Source of the DNA: Aliicoccus persicus
GTDB taxonomy: Bacteria > Bacillota > Bacilli > Staphylococcales > Salinicoccaceae
Direction: 5' to 3'
Assembly (NCBI RefSeq): GCF_900110815.1
Contig: NZ_FOIT01000007.1
Location: forward strand, 38,478 to 102,477
Length of the DNA: 64,000 nt
In this document: positions 1-9,429 of the stretch, in pieces
Numbering within the stretch: the stretch's first letter is position 1
How the letters are laid out: each line of letters opens with the position of its first letter
Made by a program: the position numbers and the translations under genes
The notes under the pieces: generated by a model
Told to the model about the DNA's origin: nothing
The model's database searches: none
What the model saw: the letters and a program-made list of their open reading frames with translations, nothing else

Positions 1-1200
1 CCAAGAAATTTTCATATCTTTTTTAGCTAGGACATGCAGCCATAACAGTGTGGCAAGTGACCCAATAGGTGTAATTTTCGGCCCTAAATCTGAACCGATG
101 ACATTTGCATAAATCATTCCGTCTTGAATCAGTTTCGTCACATTTGCATGATCAATTGCAATGGCATTAATCATTACAGTAGGCATATTGTTCATTACTG
201 AAGAGAGAATAGCCGCAATAAAGCCCACCCCCATAACTGAAGCGAACAATCCATATTCAGCAATATCGACTAACACGCTTGCTAAAGTATCAGTTAGACC
301 GACATTTCTCAGTCCAAAGACAACAACATACATACCGAGCGAGAATAAAACGATATTCCATGGTGCACCTTTAATGACTGGATTTGTATTAACAGCGGGA
401 GAACGTTTTGCAAGTATTAAGAAGATGATTGCAATACCGCCTGCAATAAATGACACAGGCACGTTAATAAATTCGCTGATTAAATAACCAATGAGTAACA
501 TTAAAAGCGCAACCCAAGAATATTTAAACATCTTTTGATCTTTAATCGCAGATGCAGGTGCTTTTAACTGGGATTGGTCAATTGTTTTAGGAATTGATTT
601 TCTGAATAATAACCAAAGGACAAGAATACTTGCAATTAATGAGAAAATATTCGGGATAATCATCCGGCTTAAATATTCTAAAAATCCAATATTAAAGTAA
701 TCAGCTGATACAATATTCACTAAATTGCTGACGACCAATGGTAGTGATGTGGTATCAGCGATAAATCCAGTTGCAATTACAAAAGGAAAAATGACCTTTT
801 CTTCTAGTTTTAAATTTCTACCCATAGCAAGAACAATTGGGGTAAGTATCAGTGCCGCCCCATCGTTTGCAAAAAATGCTGCGATAATAGAACCTAATAT
901 TGCGATATATATAAACATTTTCAAGCCATTTCCATTTGAAGCCTTAACCATATGTATGGCAGACCATTCGAAAAATCCAATTTCATCAAGTATCAATGAA
1001 ATAAGAATGACTGCCACAAAAGTTAATGTCGCGTTCCAAACAATGCCAGTTACTTCTATTACATCACCGAATGAAACGACACCGGTGATGATAGCAAGCA
1101 ATGCCCCAATCATTGCAGTAATACCTATATCTAAATTTCTAGGCTGCCATATAACAAATATCAATGTAATTAAAAATATACTTAGTGCAAGTATCGTCAT
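1..1200 (-). CDS. arsB: Arsenite efflux permease ArsB (3' end outside window)
   Basis: About 400 residues are readable without a stop, and the frame runs off the left edge, so the last residues are missing (family length about 430). The protein is very hydrophobic with roughly ten membrane segments and belongs to the ArsB/NhaD ion-transporter family. Readable family landmarks include [14 protein letters not shown] and [12 protein letters not shown]. It exports As(III)/Sb(III) across the membrane, alone or with the ArsA ATPase, which is encoded in the same operon here. The start ATG overlaps the arsR stop (TAATG), implying translational coupling. It is the last gene of the leftward ars operon within the window. 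Confidence 0.93.
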   Translation of the reverse strand, partial: MTILALSIFLITLIFVIWQPRNLDIGITAMIGALLAIITGVVSFGDVIEVTGIVWNATLTFVAVILISLILDEIGFFEWSAIHMVKASNGNGLKMFIYIAILGSIIAAFFANDGAALILTPIVLAMGRNLKLEEKVIFPFVIATGFIADTTSLPLVVSNLVNIVSADYFNIGFLEYLSRMIIPNIFSLIASILVLWLLFRKSIPKTIDQSQLKAPASAIKDQKMFKYSWVALLMLLIGYLISEFINVPVSFIAGGIAIIFLILAKRSPAVNTNPVIKGAPWNIVLFSLGMYVVVFGLRNVGLTDTLASVLVDIAEYGLFASVMGVGFIAAILSSVMNNMPTVMINAIAIDHANVTKLIQDGMIYANVIGSDLGPKITPIGSLATLLWLHVLAKKDMKISW

Positions 1201-1538
1201 TATGAGCAGGTTCCTTTCCCGATACTGTCACATATACACGGAACCGTATCTGAACTTAAAAGTGATAATCTATTCATCAAACTGTTAACCACATCTTTAT
1301 TTAAACTATACATATTTTTAGTTCCATCTTTTCGCATTAAAATTAAATTATTTTCTCTAAGTAATTTCATATGATGACTTAGAGTTGGCTGTGAAAAATC
1401 AAAGTGTTCCAGAAGATCACATGCACAGAGTTCGCCACATGACAGTAAATCCAATATCTCTAAGCGGTTACTATCGGAAATTACTTTCAAATACTGCGAC
1501 AGGGTTTGATAACTCACTTTATTTTCTTCTTTTATCAA
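1200..1538 (-). CDS. arsR: ArsR-family arsenic-responsive repressor
   Basis: A 112-residue winged-helix protein of the ArsR/SmtB family. The metal-sensing ELCACDLL motif (Cys38, Cys40, with Cys34 nearby) precedes the recognition helix ([11 protein letters not shown]), as in known As(III) sensors. The tail adds further cysteines (CIC and a final C). It should repress the ars operon and release DNA on binding arsenite. The longest reading starts at TTG 1538 inside the end of the upstream reductase gene (20-bp overlap); a GTG at 1517 is an alternative. Being fourth in the operon is unusual, since arsR normally comes first. The likely operator is the palindrome upstream of arsD. Confidence 0.9.
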   Translation of the reverse strand: MIKEENKVSYQTLSQYLKVISDSNRLEILDLLSCGELCACDLLEHFDFSQPTLSHHMKLLRENNLILMRKDGTKNMYSLNKDVVNSLMNRLSLLSSDTVPCICDSIGKGTCS

Positions 1539-3177
1539 TTAAATTCACATACCTTTGATAGTTTTTATTACCACCTGATAAATTATAGACATTCTCAAAA
1601 CCAAGATTAATCAGCACATTTTGGGCCGCATTGCCTGTCGTCCCTTTGTTACAATATGTGACGATTGTTTGGTCTTTATCTACTTCTTCTGCATAATCTC
1701 TTAAATCTTTTAGAGGAACATTCACAGCATTTTCAACGTGATTGGTCTCGTATTGTTTGGGTGACCGTACATCAATGATCCGGAAATTCTCTTGCTCTGC
1801 TCTCTCTGTGAGTTCCTTCGGTGTGATGATTTTTCTGCCTCTTTGAATATTATGACCAATCATTCCAGTGTAAATGACTGGATCTTTTGTAGTCGAGAAA
1901 GTTGGTGCATAAGCGAGATCCAAATGGAATAAATCTTCTATTTTCGCCCCAAAGGTAATTGCAGTGGCGAGAACATCAATACGTTTATCGACACCTTCAA
2001 ATCCTATAATCTGAGCACCAATGATTCTGGAATTTCGCTTATCAATAATCGCTTTGATGACCATTTCTTTACCATTCATATACTCAGGCTGATTTGGTTT
2101 GATGTTGTGGATGACATCAACATTCATATTTAATCGATTAGTTTCTTTTTCAGTGAGCCCTGTCTGTGCAATTGTCATGTCGAAAATCCGTACAATACCA
2201 GTGCCTAAAATTCCTTTATGCTCCAAATCGCCACCAGTGAGATGATCACCTAAGATTCTTCCCATTTTATTAGCTGTTGAGCCGAGGGGTCTATATAAAG
2301 GTTGCCCTGAAACAATACTAAAACTTTCTGCAACATCTCCAATAGCATACACATGAGGAATATTGGTTTCTAAGTGTTTATTGACTTGAATTGCACCCGT
2401 ATCACCGATTTTTACTCCGATTCTTTCAGCCAATGATGTATTGGGCTTAATGCCGACTGCCAATATCACCATATCTGTGTCTATCGTCCGGCCACTTTGC
2501 AGAACAATTTGATTGATGGAGTCGTCTCCAACTACATGATCAATTGTATCTCCCAAAACGATATTTGCTTTATCCTTAAGGTATTCTTCAATCATATAGC
2601 TCATATCAGGATCCAAATTGCTCATAAAGGTACTTCTTTGAATCATCGTTATTTGATATTTAGATAATTGTTCCAACATTTCCAGTCCAATAAATCCGCC
2701 ACCGATAATTGCAATATGTTCAACATCATTTAATTCAATATATTGATGAATACTTTTAGCATCATTGATGTTTTTGACCTGGAACGTATTTTTGTAATGA
2801 CTGGAATCTAATTGTGGCAATTCTTTAGGGCTGGAGCCAGTCGCTAGAACAAGTTCATCATAGTCTTGATCAAAGGTCTCATCGTTTAATAAATTCTTAA
2901 CTAAAATAGTTTTATTATCTTTATCTATGTTCATCACTTCATGCTGTGTATGAATGTTAATATTGAACCGATCTTTGAACCATTTCGCATCTCTCGGTGT
3001 CAGTTCATCAATTTCTTCCACTTCGCCACCAATAAAATAAGGAATACCACAAACAGAATACGAAATATCCGTATCTTTATCATAGACAGTAATTTCAACA
3101 TTTTCATCATTTCTTCTTGCTTTTGCTGCAACACTTGTACCGGCAGCTACCGAACCAATAATTACGATTTTCTTCAT
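1519..3177 (-). CDS. CoA-disulfide reductase-like FAD oxidoreductase with C-terminal rhodanese domain
   Basis: This 552-residue protein has an N-terminal FAD motif (IIGSVAAGTS), the single active-site cysteine of the CoA-disulfide reductase class (YSVCGIPY, Cys43), an NAD(P)H-binding GGGFIGLE motif near residue 160, and a C-terminal rhodanese domain with active-site loop CNKGTTG (Cys509). Proteins of this build reduce CoA disulfides, CoA persulfides or polysulfides. It lies 2 bp after arsA and overlaps arsR, so it is co-transcribed with arsenic genes. A role in keeping thiols reduced or supplying sulfur under arsenite stress is inference; the exact substrate cannot be read from sequence. Confidence 0.85.
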   Translation of the reverse strand: MKKIVIIGSVAAGTSVAAKARRNDENVEITVYDKDTDISYSVCGIPYFIGGEVEEIDELTPRDAKWFKDRFNINIHTQHEVMNIDKDNKTILVKNLLNDETFDQDYDELVLATGSSPKELPQLDSSHYKNTFQVKNINDAKSIHQYIELNDVEHIAIIGGGFIGLEMLEQLSKYQITMIQRSTFMSNLDPDMSYMIEEYLKDKANIVLGDTIDHVVGDDSINQIVLQSGRTIDTDMVILAVGIKPNTSLAERIGVKIGDTGAIQVNKHLETNIPHVYAIGDVAESFSIVSGQPLYRPLGSTANKMGRILGDHLTGGDLEHKGILGTGIVRIFDMTIAQTGLTEKETNRLNMNVDVIHNIKPNQPEYMNGKEMVIKAIIDKRNSRIIGAQIIGFEGVDKRIDVLATAITFGAKIEDLFHLDLAYAPTFSTTKDPVIYTGMIGHNIQRGRKIITPKELTERAEQENFRIIDVRSPKQYETNHVENAVNVPLKDLRDYAEEVDKDQTIVTYCNKGTTGNAAQNVLINLGFENVYNLSGGNKNYQRYVNLIDKRRK

Positions 3178-3179
3178 TA

Positions 3180-4883
3180 TTATTTCTCCATATATGGGAT
3201 AAGATGATAGTTCGCATCACTGCGTTTTTTAATCATCTGAATCCACTTTGATTCATCTGTTTTTTTATTGCTGAATAATTTATCCTTCTGATCCAGTGTA
3301 ACCAGGGATTGATTGATGACCCACCACTTATGTCCAATATCTGCACGTTTTAAATCATCAGCCAATCGGTTTGCTTCATAATATGGTGTAGCTTCAGCTA
3401 AAGTAACGATGATCATTTGAGTTAAATTTTTATCTTGAATTTTTGGCAATAGTGTTTTAACAGAGTCAGAAACATTATTCCCTTGTTTCTCTAATTCTTT
3501 ATGGTAGCTTTCACTTGAATTTAAAAGTAATAAAGTATGTCCAGTTGGTGCTGTATCAACAACTACATAATCTGTTTGATTATTATTTTCCATTACTTCG
3601 CTGAATGATTTAAAGAAAGCAATTTCCTCAGTACAAGGCGATCGCAGATCTTCTTCGATATAATCGATATCATCTTGTGTGACATTCGGTCCTAAGGATG
3701 ATAAAACTTCATTTTTATAATTCTGTAAAGATTCTTCTTCATCGATAAATGAAGTCATCAAATTATCATGATGCTGTGCAGCTGTAATTTCTTTTGTAGG
3801 ATCTGTTGTTGCGAGATGCACACTATGTCCTTTAGCCGCAAGTGTTTCTGCAAGTAACGTAGCAACACTTGTTTTGCCAACACCACCTTTACCCATTGTA
3901 AAGAGATAACGGACACTGCTATTTTCAATTTCTTCTATAAGTCCGTCAATCATTGGGTGATTTTCTCTTTCAAACGTATCTTCTTCAGTTTCAGTATTAT
4001 CACTAAAAAGACCAATTAAATCAGGCGTTGAGCTATTGATCTTTCCACTGTATGGGACATGATAAACATCATTTCCCTTCAGCCAATCAGCGAAACTTTC
4101 AATTACACGATCCTGTTCATTTTTTTTGTATTCCGATATCTCACCATGAACAGATTCGATATAACCATTAATGATAATTTTAAAATGATTGATGGAAAGT
4201 TCTCTCAGTTCTTCCTGGGCCCTTTGAAGTTCTTTCATCGGGGATAGTTCAGGACGAGTAACCAGCATCATGGTTGTACTTTTCTCATCACGTAACCGTT
4301 CTAAAGCCCCTTGATACTTTTGACGATTATCGTCCAGACCTGAAAGTTGTCCAAGACATGAGGCATCGTGACTGGTCGTATCCAAATAATCATTCCATGC
4401 AGTTGGTAATTCCAACATCCGCAATGTGTGACCCGTCGGTGCCGTATCAAAAATAATATAGTCATATTGTGACTCTATATTTTCATCTGACAGAAAGTGT
4501 GTGAATTCATTGAAAGCAGCAACCTCAACAGTACATGAACCACTGAGCTGCTCTTTCATATTCTCTAAAGTCTCTTCAGGTAAGATACCTTCATATGGTT
4601 TCACAACATTATTTTTGTAGTCTTGCGCAGCTGTCATTGGATCAAAATTGGCAATAGCTAAATTTTTATAGTCCGGATGTTTGTTGAGCTTATTTGTGAG
4701 TTCCATATTAAAGACATCCTGCAGATTACTTGCCGGATCTGTACTGATCAATGCAATGCTGAATCCTTCTTTTGCAAGGTTAAGTGCAAGTGCACACGAT
4801 ACAGTTGTTTTACCGACACCGCCTTTACCTGTGAAAAACAAATATTTCGTGAGTTCGATACTTTTAGTGTTTATTCTCCGCAT
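3180..4883 (-). CDS. arsA: Arsenical pump-driving ATPase ArsA
   Basis: About 567 residues with two tandem ATPase halves, each with a deviant Walker A P-loop (GKGGVGKTT near residue 20 and GKGGVGKTS near residue 330) and the DTAPTGHTLR/DTAPTGHTLL switch motif. The As(III)-binding cysteines are present in both halves (GSCTVE and SPCTEE contexts). ArsA takes arsenite from ArsD and energises ArsB. The frame is open to 4922, but I prefer ATG 4883, just after the arsD stop, because the family starts shortly before the first P-loop; an ATG at 4901 inside arsD is possible. Gene order D-A matches the canonical arsDA pair. Confidence 0.94.
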   Translation of the reverse strand: MRRINTKSIELTKYLFFTGKGGVGKTTVSCALALNLAKEGFSIALISTDPASNLQDVFNMELTNKLNKHPDYKNLAIANFDPMTAAQDYKNNVVKPYEGILPEETLENMKEQLSGSCTVEVAAFNEFTHFLSDENIESQYDYIIFDTAPTGHTLRMLELPTAWNDYLDTTSHDASCLGQLSGLDDNRQKYQGALERLRDEKSTTMMLVTRPELSPMKELQRAQEELRELSINHFKIIINGYIESVHGEISEYKKNEQDRVIESFADWLKGNDVYHVPYSGKINSSTPDLIGLFSDNTETEEDTFERENHPMIDGLIEEIENSSVRYLFTMGKGGVGKTSVATLLAETLAAKGHSVHLATTDPTKEITAAQHHDNLMTSFIDEEESLQNYKNEVLSSLGPNVTQDDIDYIEEDLRSPCTEEIAFFKSFSEVMENNNQTDYVVVDTAPTGHTLLLLNSSESYHKELEKQGNNVSDSVKTLLPKIQDKNLTQMIIVTLAEATPYYEANRLADDLKRADIGHKWWVINQSLVTLDQKDKLFSNKKTDESKWIQMIKKRSDANYHLIPYMEK

Positions 4884-4887
4884 GTCT

Positions 4888-5235
4888 CTAACAACATCCA
4901 TCTCCACTACAGCATCCTCCATTTCTCAACTGATTCACCATGATAATATCATTCACTTCATCTTCAGTCATATACTCGCCTGTTTTCACAATTTCATCAT
5001 CGATTACTGTAATCGGCAAAACTGCTAATCCTTGTTCTTGAACCTTAGATATAATATTTTTGTTCTCAATGAATTTACTTGGATTGCCACCTAGATTAAA
5101 TCTTTCTACACTAATATTGTTAGTTTTTAGTAATTCAGCCAGCTGATTCACTTTAATGAGTGTCTCATCAGGAGATGGACCACACACACCTGTAGAGCAA
5201 CACATTTCTTCTTCATAAAATTTCACTTCCAACAT
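4888..5235 (-). CDS. arsD: Arsenite metallochaperone ArsD
   Basis: A 115-residue thioredoxin-fold chaperone with the diagnostic MCCSTGVCGPS motif (Cys12, Cys13, Cys18) that binds As(III) and passes it to ArsA. A C-terminal double vicinal pair (Cys108/109 and Cys114/115) is also present, as in long ArsD proteins. ATG 5235 is preferred: an AAGGTG ribosome-binding site lies 9 bp upstream, whereas the GTG of the longer reading (5247) sits inside that site. It is the first gene of the ars operon, directly behind the operator-promoter at 5277-5305. Confidence 0.94.
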   Translation of the reverse strand: MLEVKFYEEEMCCSTGVCGPSPDETLIKVNQLAELLKTNNISVERFNLGGNPSKFIENKNIISKVQEQGLAVLPITVIDDEIVKTGEYMTEDEVNDIIMVNQLRNGGCCSGDGCC

Positions 5236-5276
5236 AATGACACGCACCTTATTAATAGAATATATTTCTCATACAT

Positions 5277-5305
5277 AGATTACCATCTATATAGATGGAT
5301 GTCTA
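5277..5305 (-). promoter_or_regulatory. ars operon promoter with ArsR-type operator in the spacer
   Basis: On the minus strand TAGACA (5300-5305) and TAATCT (5277-5282) are separated by exactly 17 bp. The spacer contains the perfect 16-bp palindrome CCATCTATATAGATGG (5283-5298). A dyad between -35 and -10 is an ideal position for a repressor, and ArsR is encoded in the same operon. Assignment to ArsR is inference from position and symmetry. Confidence 0.75.
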
Positions 5306-5340
5306 TGTAGTATTGAGGGTTGGTAAAAATTTATAAAAAA

Positions 5341-5372
5341 GAAGCGTGTATAGGATTTTCTATAGACGCTTC
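5341..5372 (-). terminator. Terminator of the usp/sulP unit
   Basis: GAAGCGT and ACGCTTC with TATAG/CTATA form a hairpin of about 12 bp, followed on the minus strand by a run of six T. It separates the stress-protein gene from the ars promoter. Confidence 0.8.
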
Positions 5373-5378
5373 AAATGT

Positions 5379-5792
5379 TTATTTAACAATCATTACTGGA
5401 ATTTTCGAACGTTTGGCAACTTTGTGACTCACACTTCCCATTACCATTTCCTGCAGTCTATTCAATCCCCTATTGCCCAAAACGACTAATTGATACTGTC
5501 CTTTATTGGCAAAAGCGACAACAGTTTCATTCGGCACACCATGTTCATAATGAATCAGGTAAGGAATATCGTTCGATTCATAAACACTAATAATTTCTGA
5601 CAGTTTTTCTTTTCTCTTATTAATAATACTTTCTGAAGCTCCACTGTGAAGCACATCGTCTTTAGAATCTGCTGGATCGATGACATTGAGTATGGTAACT
5701 TCTGACTCTTCATTGATAAAATTTAACGTTTCCTTTGCGGCTCTGATACTATTATCAGAACCGTCTGCGGCAAGCAAAATTGATTTATACAT
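5379..5792 (-). CDS. Universal stress protein (UspA family)
   Basis: A 137-residue single-domain Usp protein. It begins with the ILLAADGSDNS strand-loop and ends with the ATP-binding signature G-x2-G-x9-G-S (LGNRG to GSVSHKV). Such proteins bind nucleotides and respond to stress; the specific role is unknown. A strong AGGAGG site precedes ATG 5792. It lies 18 bp downstream of the SulP transporter gene on the same strand, a pairing common among anion transporters, so the two probably form one transcript ending at the hairpin at 5341-5372. Confidence 0.9.
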   Translation of the reverse strand: MYKSILLAADGSDNSIRAAKETLNFINEESEVTILNVIDPADSKDDVLHSGASESIINKRKEKLSEIISVYESNDIPYLIHYEHGVPNETVVAFANKGQYQLVVLGNRGLNRLQEMVMGSVSHKVAKRSKIPVMIVK

Positions 5793-5810
5793 CGAAATTC
5801 CTCCTATATC

Positions 5811-7262
5811 TTAAGTAAGGTGCTGTTCATTCAACTGGCTCAGTTCTTTAACAATTTTACGACTGTCTGTATTTAATTGTTTGATATAAACTGTATTACC
5901 TTTTTCCTCAAACTTTCTTACGATGGTATCAATCGCATCTACTGCGGAGTCATCCCATAAATGAGCTTTGGAAAAATCTAATTGAATCGGTTTATCATAT
6001 TTCTTGAAATCAATTTTTTCAATTGTTGTATCAATTGATGCAAAGAAAATCTGACCTTCAAAATGCAGCGTAATAGTATTTTCCATTTCTTCCAGATACA
6101 CATCGACTTTTGAGATTTTCGTCGCAAAGAAGAGCGCACTGAATATAACACCCACAATAACACCGATTGCAAGGTTATGTGTAAATAATACAATAATGAC
6201 TGTAATCAGCATCACGAAAGCATCTGTACGGGGAGCTTTAGCGACATACTTGAATGAATCCCAGTCGAATGTACCAATAGCAACCATCACCATAATACCC
6301 GCAAGTATTGGCATTGGAATTTGGACGACCCAATCACCAAGCACGATAATCAGAAACATTAGAAAAACACCAGCAGTGAAAGTAGATAATCTTGTAGTCG
6401 CACCGGATCTCACATTAATGATTGATTGACCGATCATGGCACAACCACCCATTCCACCAAAGAATCCAGTAATGAAATTTGCGATACCCTGACCGCGGGA
6501 TTCTTTATTTTTGCTGCTGTAAGTATCTGTTGCATTATCAACAATTCTAGCAGTTAGTAGACTTTCTACCAGTCCGACAATCGCCATAGAAAGCGAATAA
6601 GGCAAGATAATCATTAGAGTTTCCATAGTAAATGGAACGTCTGGAATGAAGAAGCTCGGCAGAGATCTTTCGATAGTACCAAGATCACCGACTGTGCCTA
6701 CGTTAGATCCGAAAATAATATAAACACCCGTCAGAACGACAAGAGCGATTAATGGTGCAGGTATTTTTTTAATGAACTTTGGAAATACATATACTATAAA
6801 TAATGTAGCGATGACGTAAACATAACTATCGATAGATATTCCAAAAATATGTTCAATTTGAGACATGAATATCATAATTGCGAGCGCATTAACAAAACCA
6901 ATCATCACAGAGTTTGGTATGAATTTCATCAGCTTACCAACTTTAAGAACACCAAATAATATTTGAATGATACCCATAAGTATAGTGGCAGCCAGTAAAT
7001 AATCGACCCCGTATTCGTTGACAAGTGGCACAATGAGTAAGGCGATTGCGCCTGTCGCAGCTGAAATCATAGCTGGGCGACCACCGACGAATGAAATGAT
7101 CACTGCAATTAGAAATGATGCATACAAACCGACCATCGGATCGACTCCGGCAATAATTGAAAATGCGATTGCTTCAGGAATTAATGCTAATGCAACCACT
7201 ATACCAGCCATAATATTCGTACCCGGCGCTGTCAGCCATTCTCTTTTAAATTTTTCTAACAT
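5811..7262 (-). CDS. SulP-family anion transporter with STAS domain
   Basis: A 483-residue membrane protein. The first ~380 residues hold 10-12 hydrophobic segments with the SulP start region ([16 protein letters not shown]) and a conserved [17 protein letters not shown] segment. The last ~90 residues form a cytoplasmic STAS domain ([20 protein letters not shown]). SulP proteins import sulfate, bicarbonate or related anions; the substrate cannot be assigned. Its location beside an arsenic operon may be chance. Co-transcribed with the usp gene. Confidence 0.9.
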   Translation of the reverse strand: MLEKFKREWLTAPGTNIMAGIVVALALIPEAIAFSIIAGVDPMVGLYASFLIAVIISFVGGRPAMISAATGAIALLIVPLVNEYGVDYLLAATILMGIIQILFGVLKVGKLMKFIPNSVMIGFVNALAIMIFMSQIEHIFGISIDSYVYVIATLFIVYVFPKFIKKIPAPLIALVVLTGVYIIFGSNVGTVGDLGTIERSLPSFFIPDVPFTMETLMIILPYSLSMAIVGLVESLLTARIVDNATDTYSSKNKESRGQGIANFITGFFGGMGGCAMIGQSIINVRSGATTRLSTFTAGVFLMFLIIVLGDWVVQIPMPILAGIMVMVAIGTFDWDSFKYVAKAPRTDAFVMLITVIIVLFTHNLAIGVIVGVIFSALFFATKISKVDVYLEEMENTITLHFEGQIFFASIDTTIEKIDFKKYDKPIQLDFSKAHLWDDSAVDAIDTIVRKFEEKGNTVYIKQLNTDSRKIVKELSQLNEQHLT

Positions 7263-7390
7263 AATACACTTCCTGTCCTTTTTAAATATCTAAAATAAGT
7301 ATAACAGAATAGTTTCATATGTATACCCCTTTATGAGAAAGACTAAATGAGAAAGATGGTATAATATTGAAAAGAATGGAGTGAAGTTAA

Positions 7391-7933
7391 ATGAAACACG
7401 GTTATATAAGACCCATTGACTTATACGATGATGTTGAAAGTCAAAAGAAAAAATTAGAGGAATACACTATTAATATTTATATAGAAGAACATGCTGAAAA
7501 TAAAAAAAGGTACCAATTAGATACATTGCTTAATGACACTGTGAAAAAGAATGATCAAATCATTATTACTGACATATGCATATTAGCGGACTCAACTAAA
7601 CATCTTGTCGATATAATCGATGCGTGTAATGAAAAGTCTGTTCAAATTTATATTATTAATTCCGACATTTTAGTTTCGCCTAATTCTGTATACAATTTTC
7701 AACAAGTCTTAAATGAAATATCCAACTTTCAAAGTGATGTTGTCAGATTCAGGACTCAATTAGGTGTTAACAAGGCTATTAAAGAGGGTCAGAAAATGGG
7801 AAGACCTAAACGGAGCGACGATAATATAAAAAGAGCAGTTGAAATGTATATGTCAAAAAAATACACATTAGATGACATTAAATCTGCCACAAATATAAGT
7901 CGTGCTACTCTCTATAGACACTTAGAGAAGTAA
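7391..7933 (+). CDS. Serine-recombinase-like DNA-binding protein lacking catalytic residues
   Basis: A 180-residue protein with the size and layout of a small resolvase/invertase. The N-terminal domain starts GYIRPID where active enzymes have GYxRVS, a linker has GQKMGRPKRS, and the C-terminal Hin-type helix-turn-helix reads YTLDDIKSATNISRATLYRHL. The nucleophilic serine is replaced, and the usual D-R-L-x-R active-site motif is absent (region around ITDICILADST). It is probably inactive as a recombinase and may act as a DNA-binding regulator. A TATAAT box (near 7360) and a GGAGTG site precede the ATG. Divergent from the SulP gene. Confidence 0.7.
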   Translation: MKHGYIRPIDLYDDVESQKKKLEEYTINIYIEEHAENKKRYQLDTLLNDTVKKNDQIIITDICILADSTKHLVDIIDACNEKSVQIYIINSDILVSPNSVYNFQQVLNEISNFQSDVVRFRTQLGVNKAIKEGQKMGRPKRSDDNIKRAVEMYMSKKYTLDDIKSATNISRATLYRHLEK

Positions 7934-8105
7934 TCTCATAAACGAATGTTTTTGAGACGTTATAAACTCACAGATTTTATGCATAAATACTAGGATATAT
8001 TGTCTCTAAAGATTACTCAAAATCTAAGTATCATATCCCTACATTTATGATATATAGTAACAACTTTAACTGTATATTATAAGCAGACCTTATAAATAAT
8101 AGCAG

Positions 8106-8137
8106 GACCTTCCGATTGTTATATCAGAAGGTCTTTT
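8106..8137 (+). terminator. Intrinsic terminator
   Basis: GACCTTC pairs with GAAGGTC and is followed by TTTT. It lies between the recombinase-like gene and the methyltransferase remnant. The remaining sequence from 7934 to 8105 shows nothing coding. Confidence 0.65.
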
Positions 8138-8145
8138 ACTCCGTC

Positions 8146-8853
8146 TTATTTCTTTTTTAACTTGATGCGATAAGATAAGCATTCATCCAATGCTGTTACT
8201 TTTTGATAAGCACCTTTTTCAAAGTCCATCGCACCTGAGGGATAATAAGCAGTTATCTGTAATCCTGCTGTTTTTCAAAGGGCATAGATTTGTTCAGGTG
8301 AGTAGCAAGCAAGGGATTGTGTAATCGAATCGTTTTCTTGGCCACTTTCCCACCAAGTATCTGTCATTCTATTTTCCCCTTCATCATAATCATACTTTCG
8401 TACAATATCTTTCGTGCCAAACGGATACATCTCTTTTCCAGCAACTTTTTGCCAGTATAGCGGTTGATAAATATCTATTAAGGCACATCCGTCATCACTC
8501 AGCCAATTGTACATCCGTTGCAGTAAAAAGAACTGATCATCATCATTTCCAACTCCGAATCCATCAAGATACAAAATTAAATCGAATTCTCTATTTAACT
8601 TCACTGTATAGAAGTCACCACATATCACTTGAACATTTGGATGGGCATGCTTTTTCGCATATTCACAGATCTCTTCCACCAATTCAACAGTGACTATATC
8701 TTTATTCTGACGGGCTAGGCCATTGGCTATCTCGCCACGCCCTGCCCCTAATTCCAAAACTTTAGTGAAAGGCCGCCCTACTTGTTCCAGGAGCAGGAGG
8801 ACTTCTTTTTCAAAGAAGGAACTCTCTGGATAAATGGATTTAGATGTCATCAT
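8146..8853 (-). pseudogene. Class I SAM-dependent methyltransferase remnant with internal TGA and abrupt 5' end
   Basis: The frame encodes a Rossmann methyltransferase with SAM motif VLELGAGRGEIANGLA and acidic motif LILYLDGFG. An in-frame TGA at 8275-8277 interrupts it (after EQIYAL). The same frame continues for about 42 codons with family-like text (KTAGLQITAYYPSGAMDFEK) to TAA at 8146-8148, so the stop is a point mutation. At the 5' end the reading meets an MFS fragment on the other strand at about 8855 and no ribosome-binding site is visible, so the first codons are probably lost. Small-molecule substrate unknown. Confidence 0.8.
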
Positions 8854-8858
8854 CTCAA

Positions 8859-9102
8859 GATGTTTCATTTTCTGTCTCTGCATCATTTTTAACAAGTATG
8901 ATTTTAATCAGTATGTCTGCATTTTTACCACTTTGGATACAGAACGTACTCGGCATGGGTGCCACTGCAACCGGTATTGTACTCATACCACTCAGTCTCG
9001 GATGGCCAATTGGTTCTGTGCTCAGCGGACGAATATTTATAGAGCGACTTGGCATTAAGCAAACCGCTCTCGTTGGTTCGGGTTTTATCTTTGTTGGTTC
9101 GA
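8859..9102 (+). pseudogene. Fragment of an MFS (DHA2-type) drug transporter
   Basis: About 80 codons match the middle of the intact MFS pump encoded at 46077-47477: DVSFSVSASFLTSMIL at the start and ILIPLSLGWPIGS-type text later, ending around the GIKQTAL region. Both ends are cut: the left end abuts the methyltransferase remnant and the right end runs into the attachment region. At DNA level the two copies differ at roughly a fifth of positions, so this is an old or imported piece rather than a recent duplicate. Confidence 0.85.
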
Positions 9103-9117
9103 TCAAGGATTTCACCT

Positions 9118-9205
9118 AGCTCACCCTGCCGAATACCCTGCCGTATTTGCAAGAACCCTTACAGAATAAGGCCTAGACAACCCTGTTTTTTATTGAGTGG
9201 GAATA
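9118..9205 (+). other. Attachment-type site 1 (guaA 3'-end core with arm repeats)
   Basis: The core ATTGAGTGGGAATA (9192-9205) equals codons Ile-Glu-Trp-Glu-stop, the end of GMP synthase, a known integration target for islands. Upstream are two ACCCTGCC repeats spaced 14 bp and an inverted AACCCTT/AAGG element. The whole ~85 bp matches the site at 17766-17850 closely, as expected for integrase arm plus core sequences. Confidence 0.7.
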
Positions 9206-9425
9206 GAAATAAGCGATATCTCAATCGACTTACCTTGATTTAGATGGATTTAGAGAGATGTTATTTGTTAAGACCAATATTTATTAATATAGTTCCCTGC
9301 CATTATCCCTGCCACTGTAAAGTTTCAACCAAACATAAGGAAATAATTAGACAAGCTATTTAATGAAGACTCATCAAACTGGATTACTTGATACTTCCTT
9401 ATTTAGACTATATTAATATCGTAAT
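9206..9425. other. Non-coding stretch right of attachment site 1
   Basis: No gene is visible. Two further CCCTGCC repeats, 13 bp apart, occur at about 9297-9316 (CCCTGCCATTATCCCTGCC). They resemble the arm repeats left of the core and may be right-arm integrase sites. The rest is AT-rich. Confidence 0.4.
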
Positions 9426-9429
9426 ATTA

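Noticed and set aside
8834..9243. Several small readings around the MFS fragment
   Set aside because: They are other-frame readings of the transporter remnant and attachment region.
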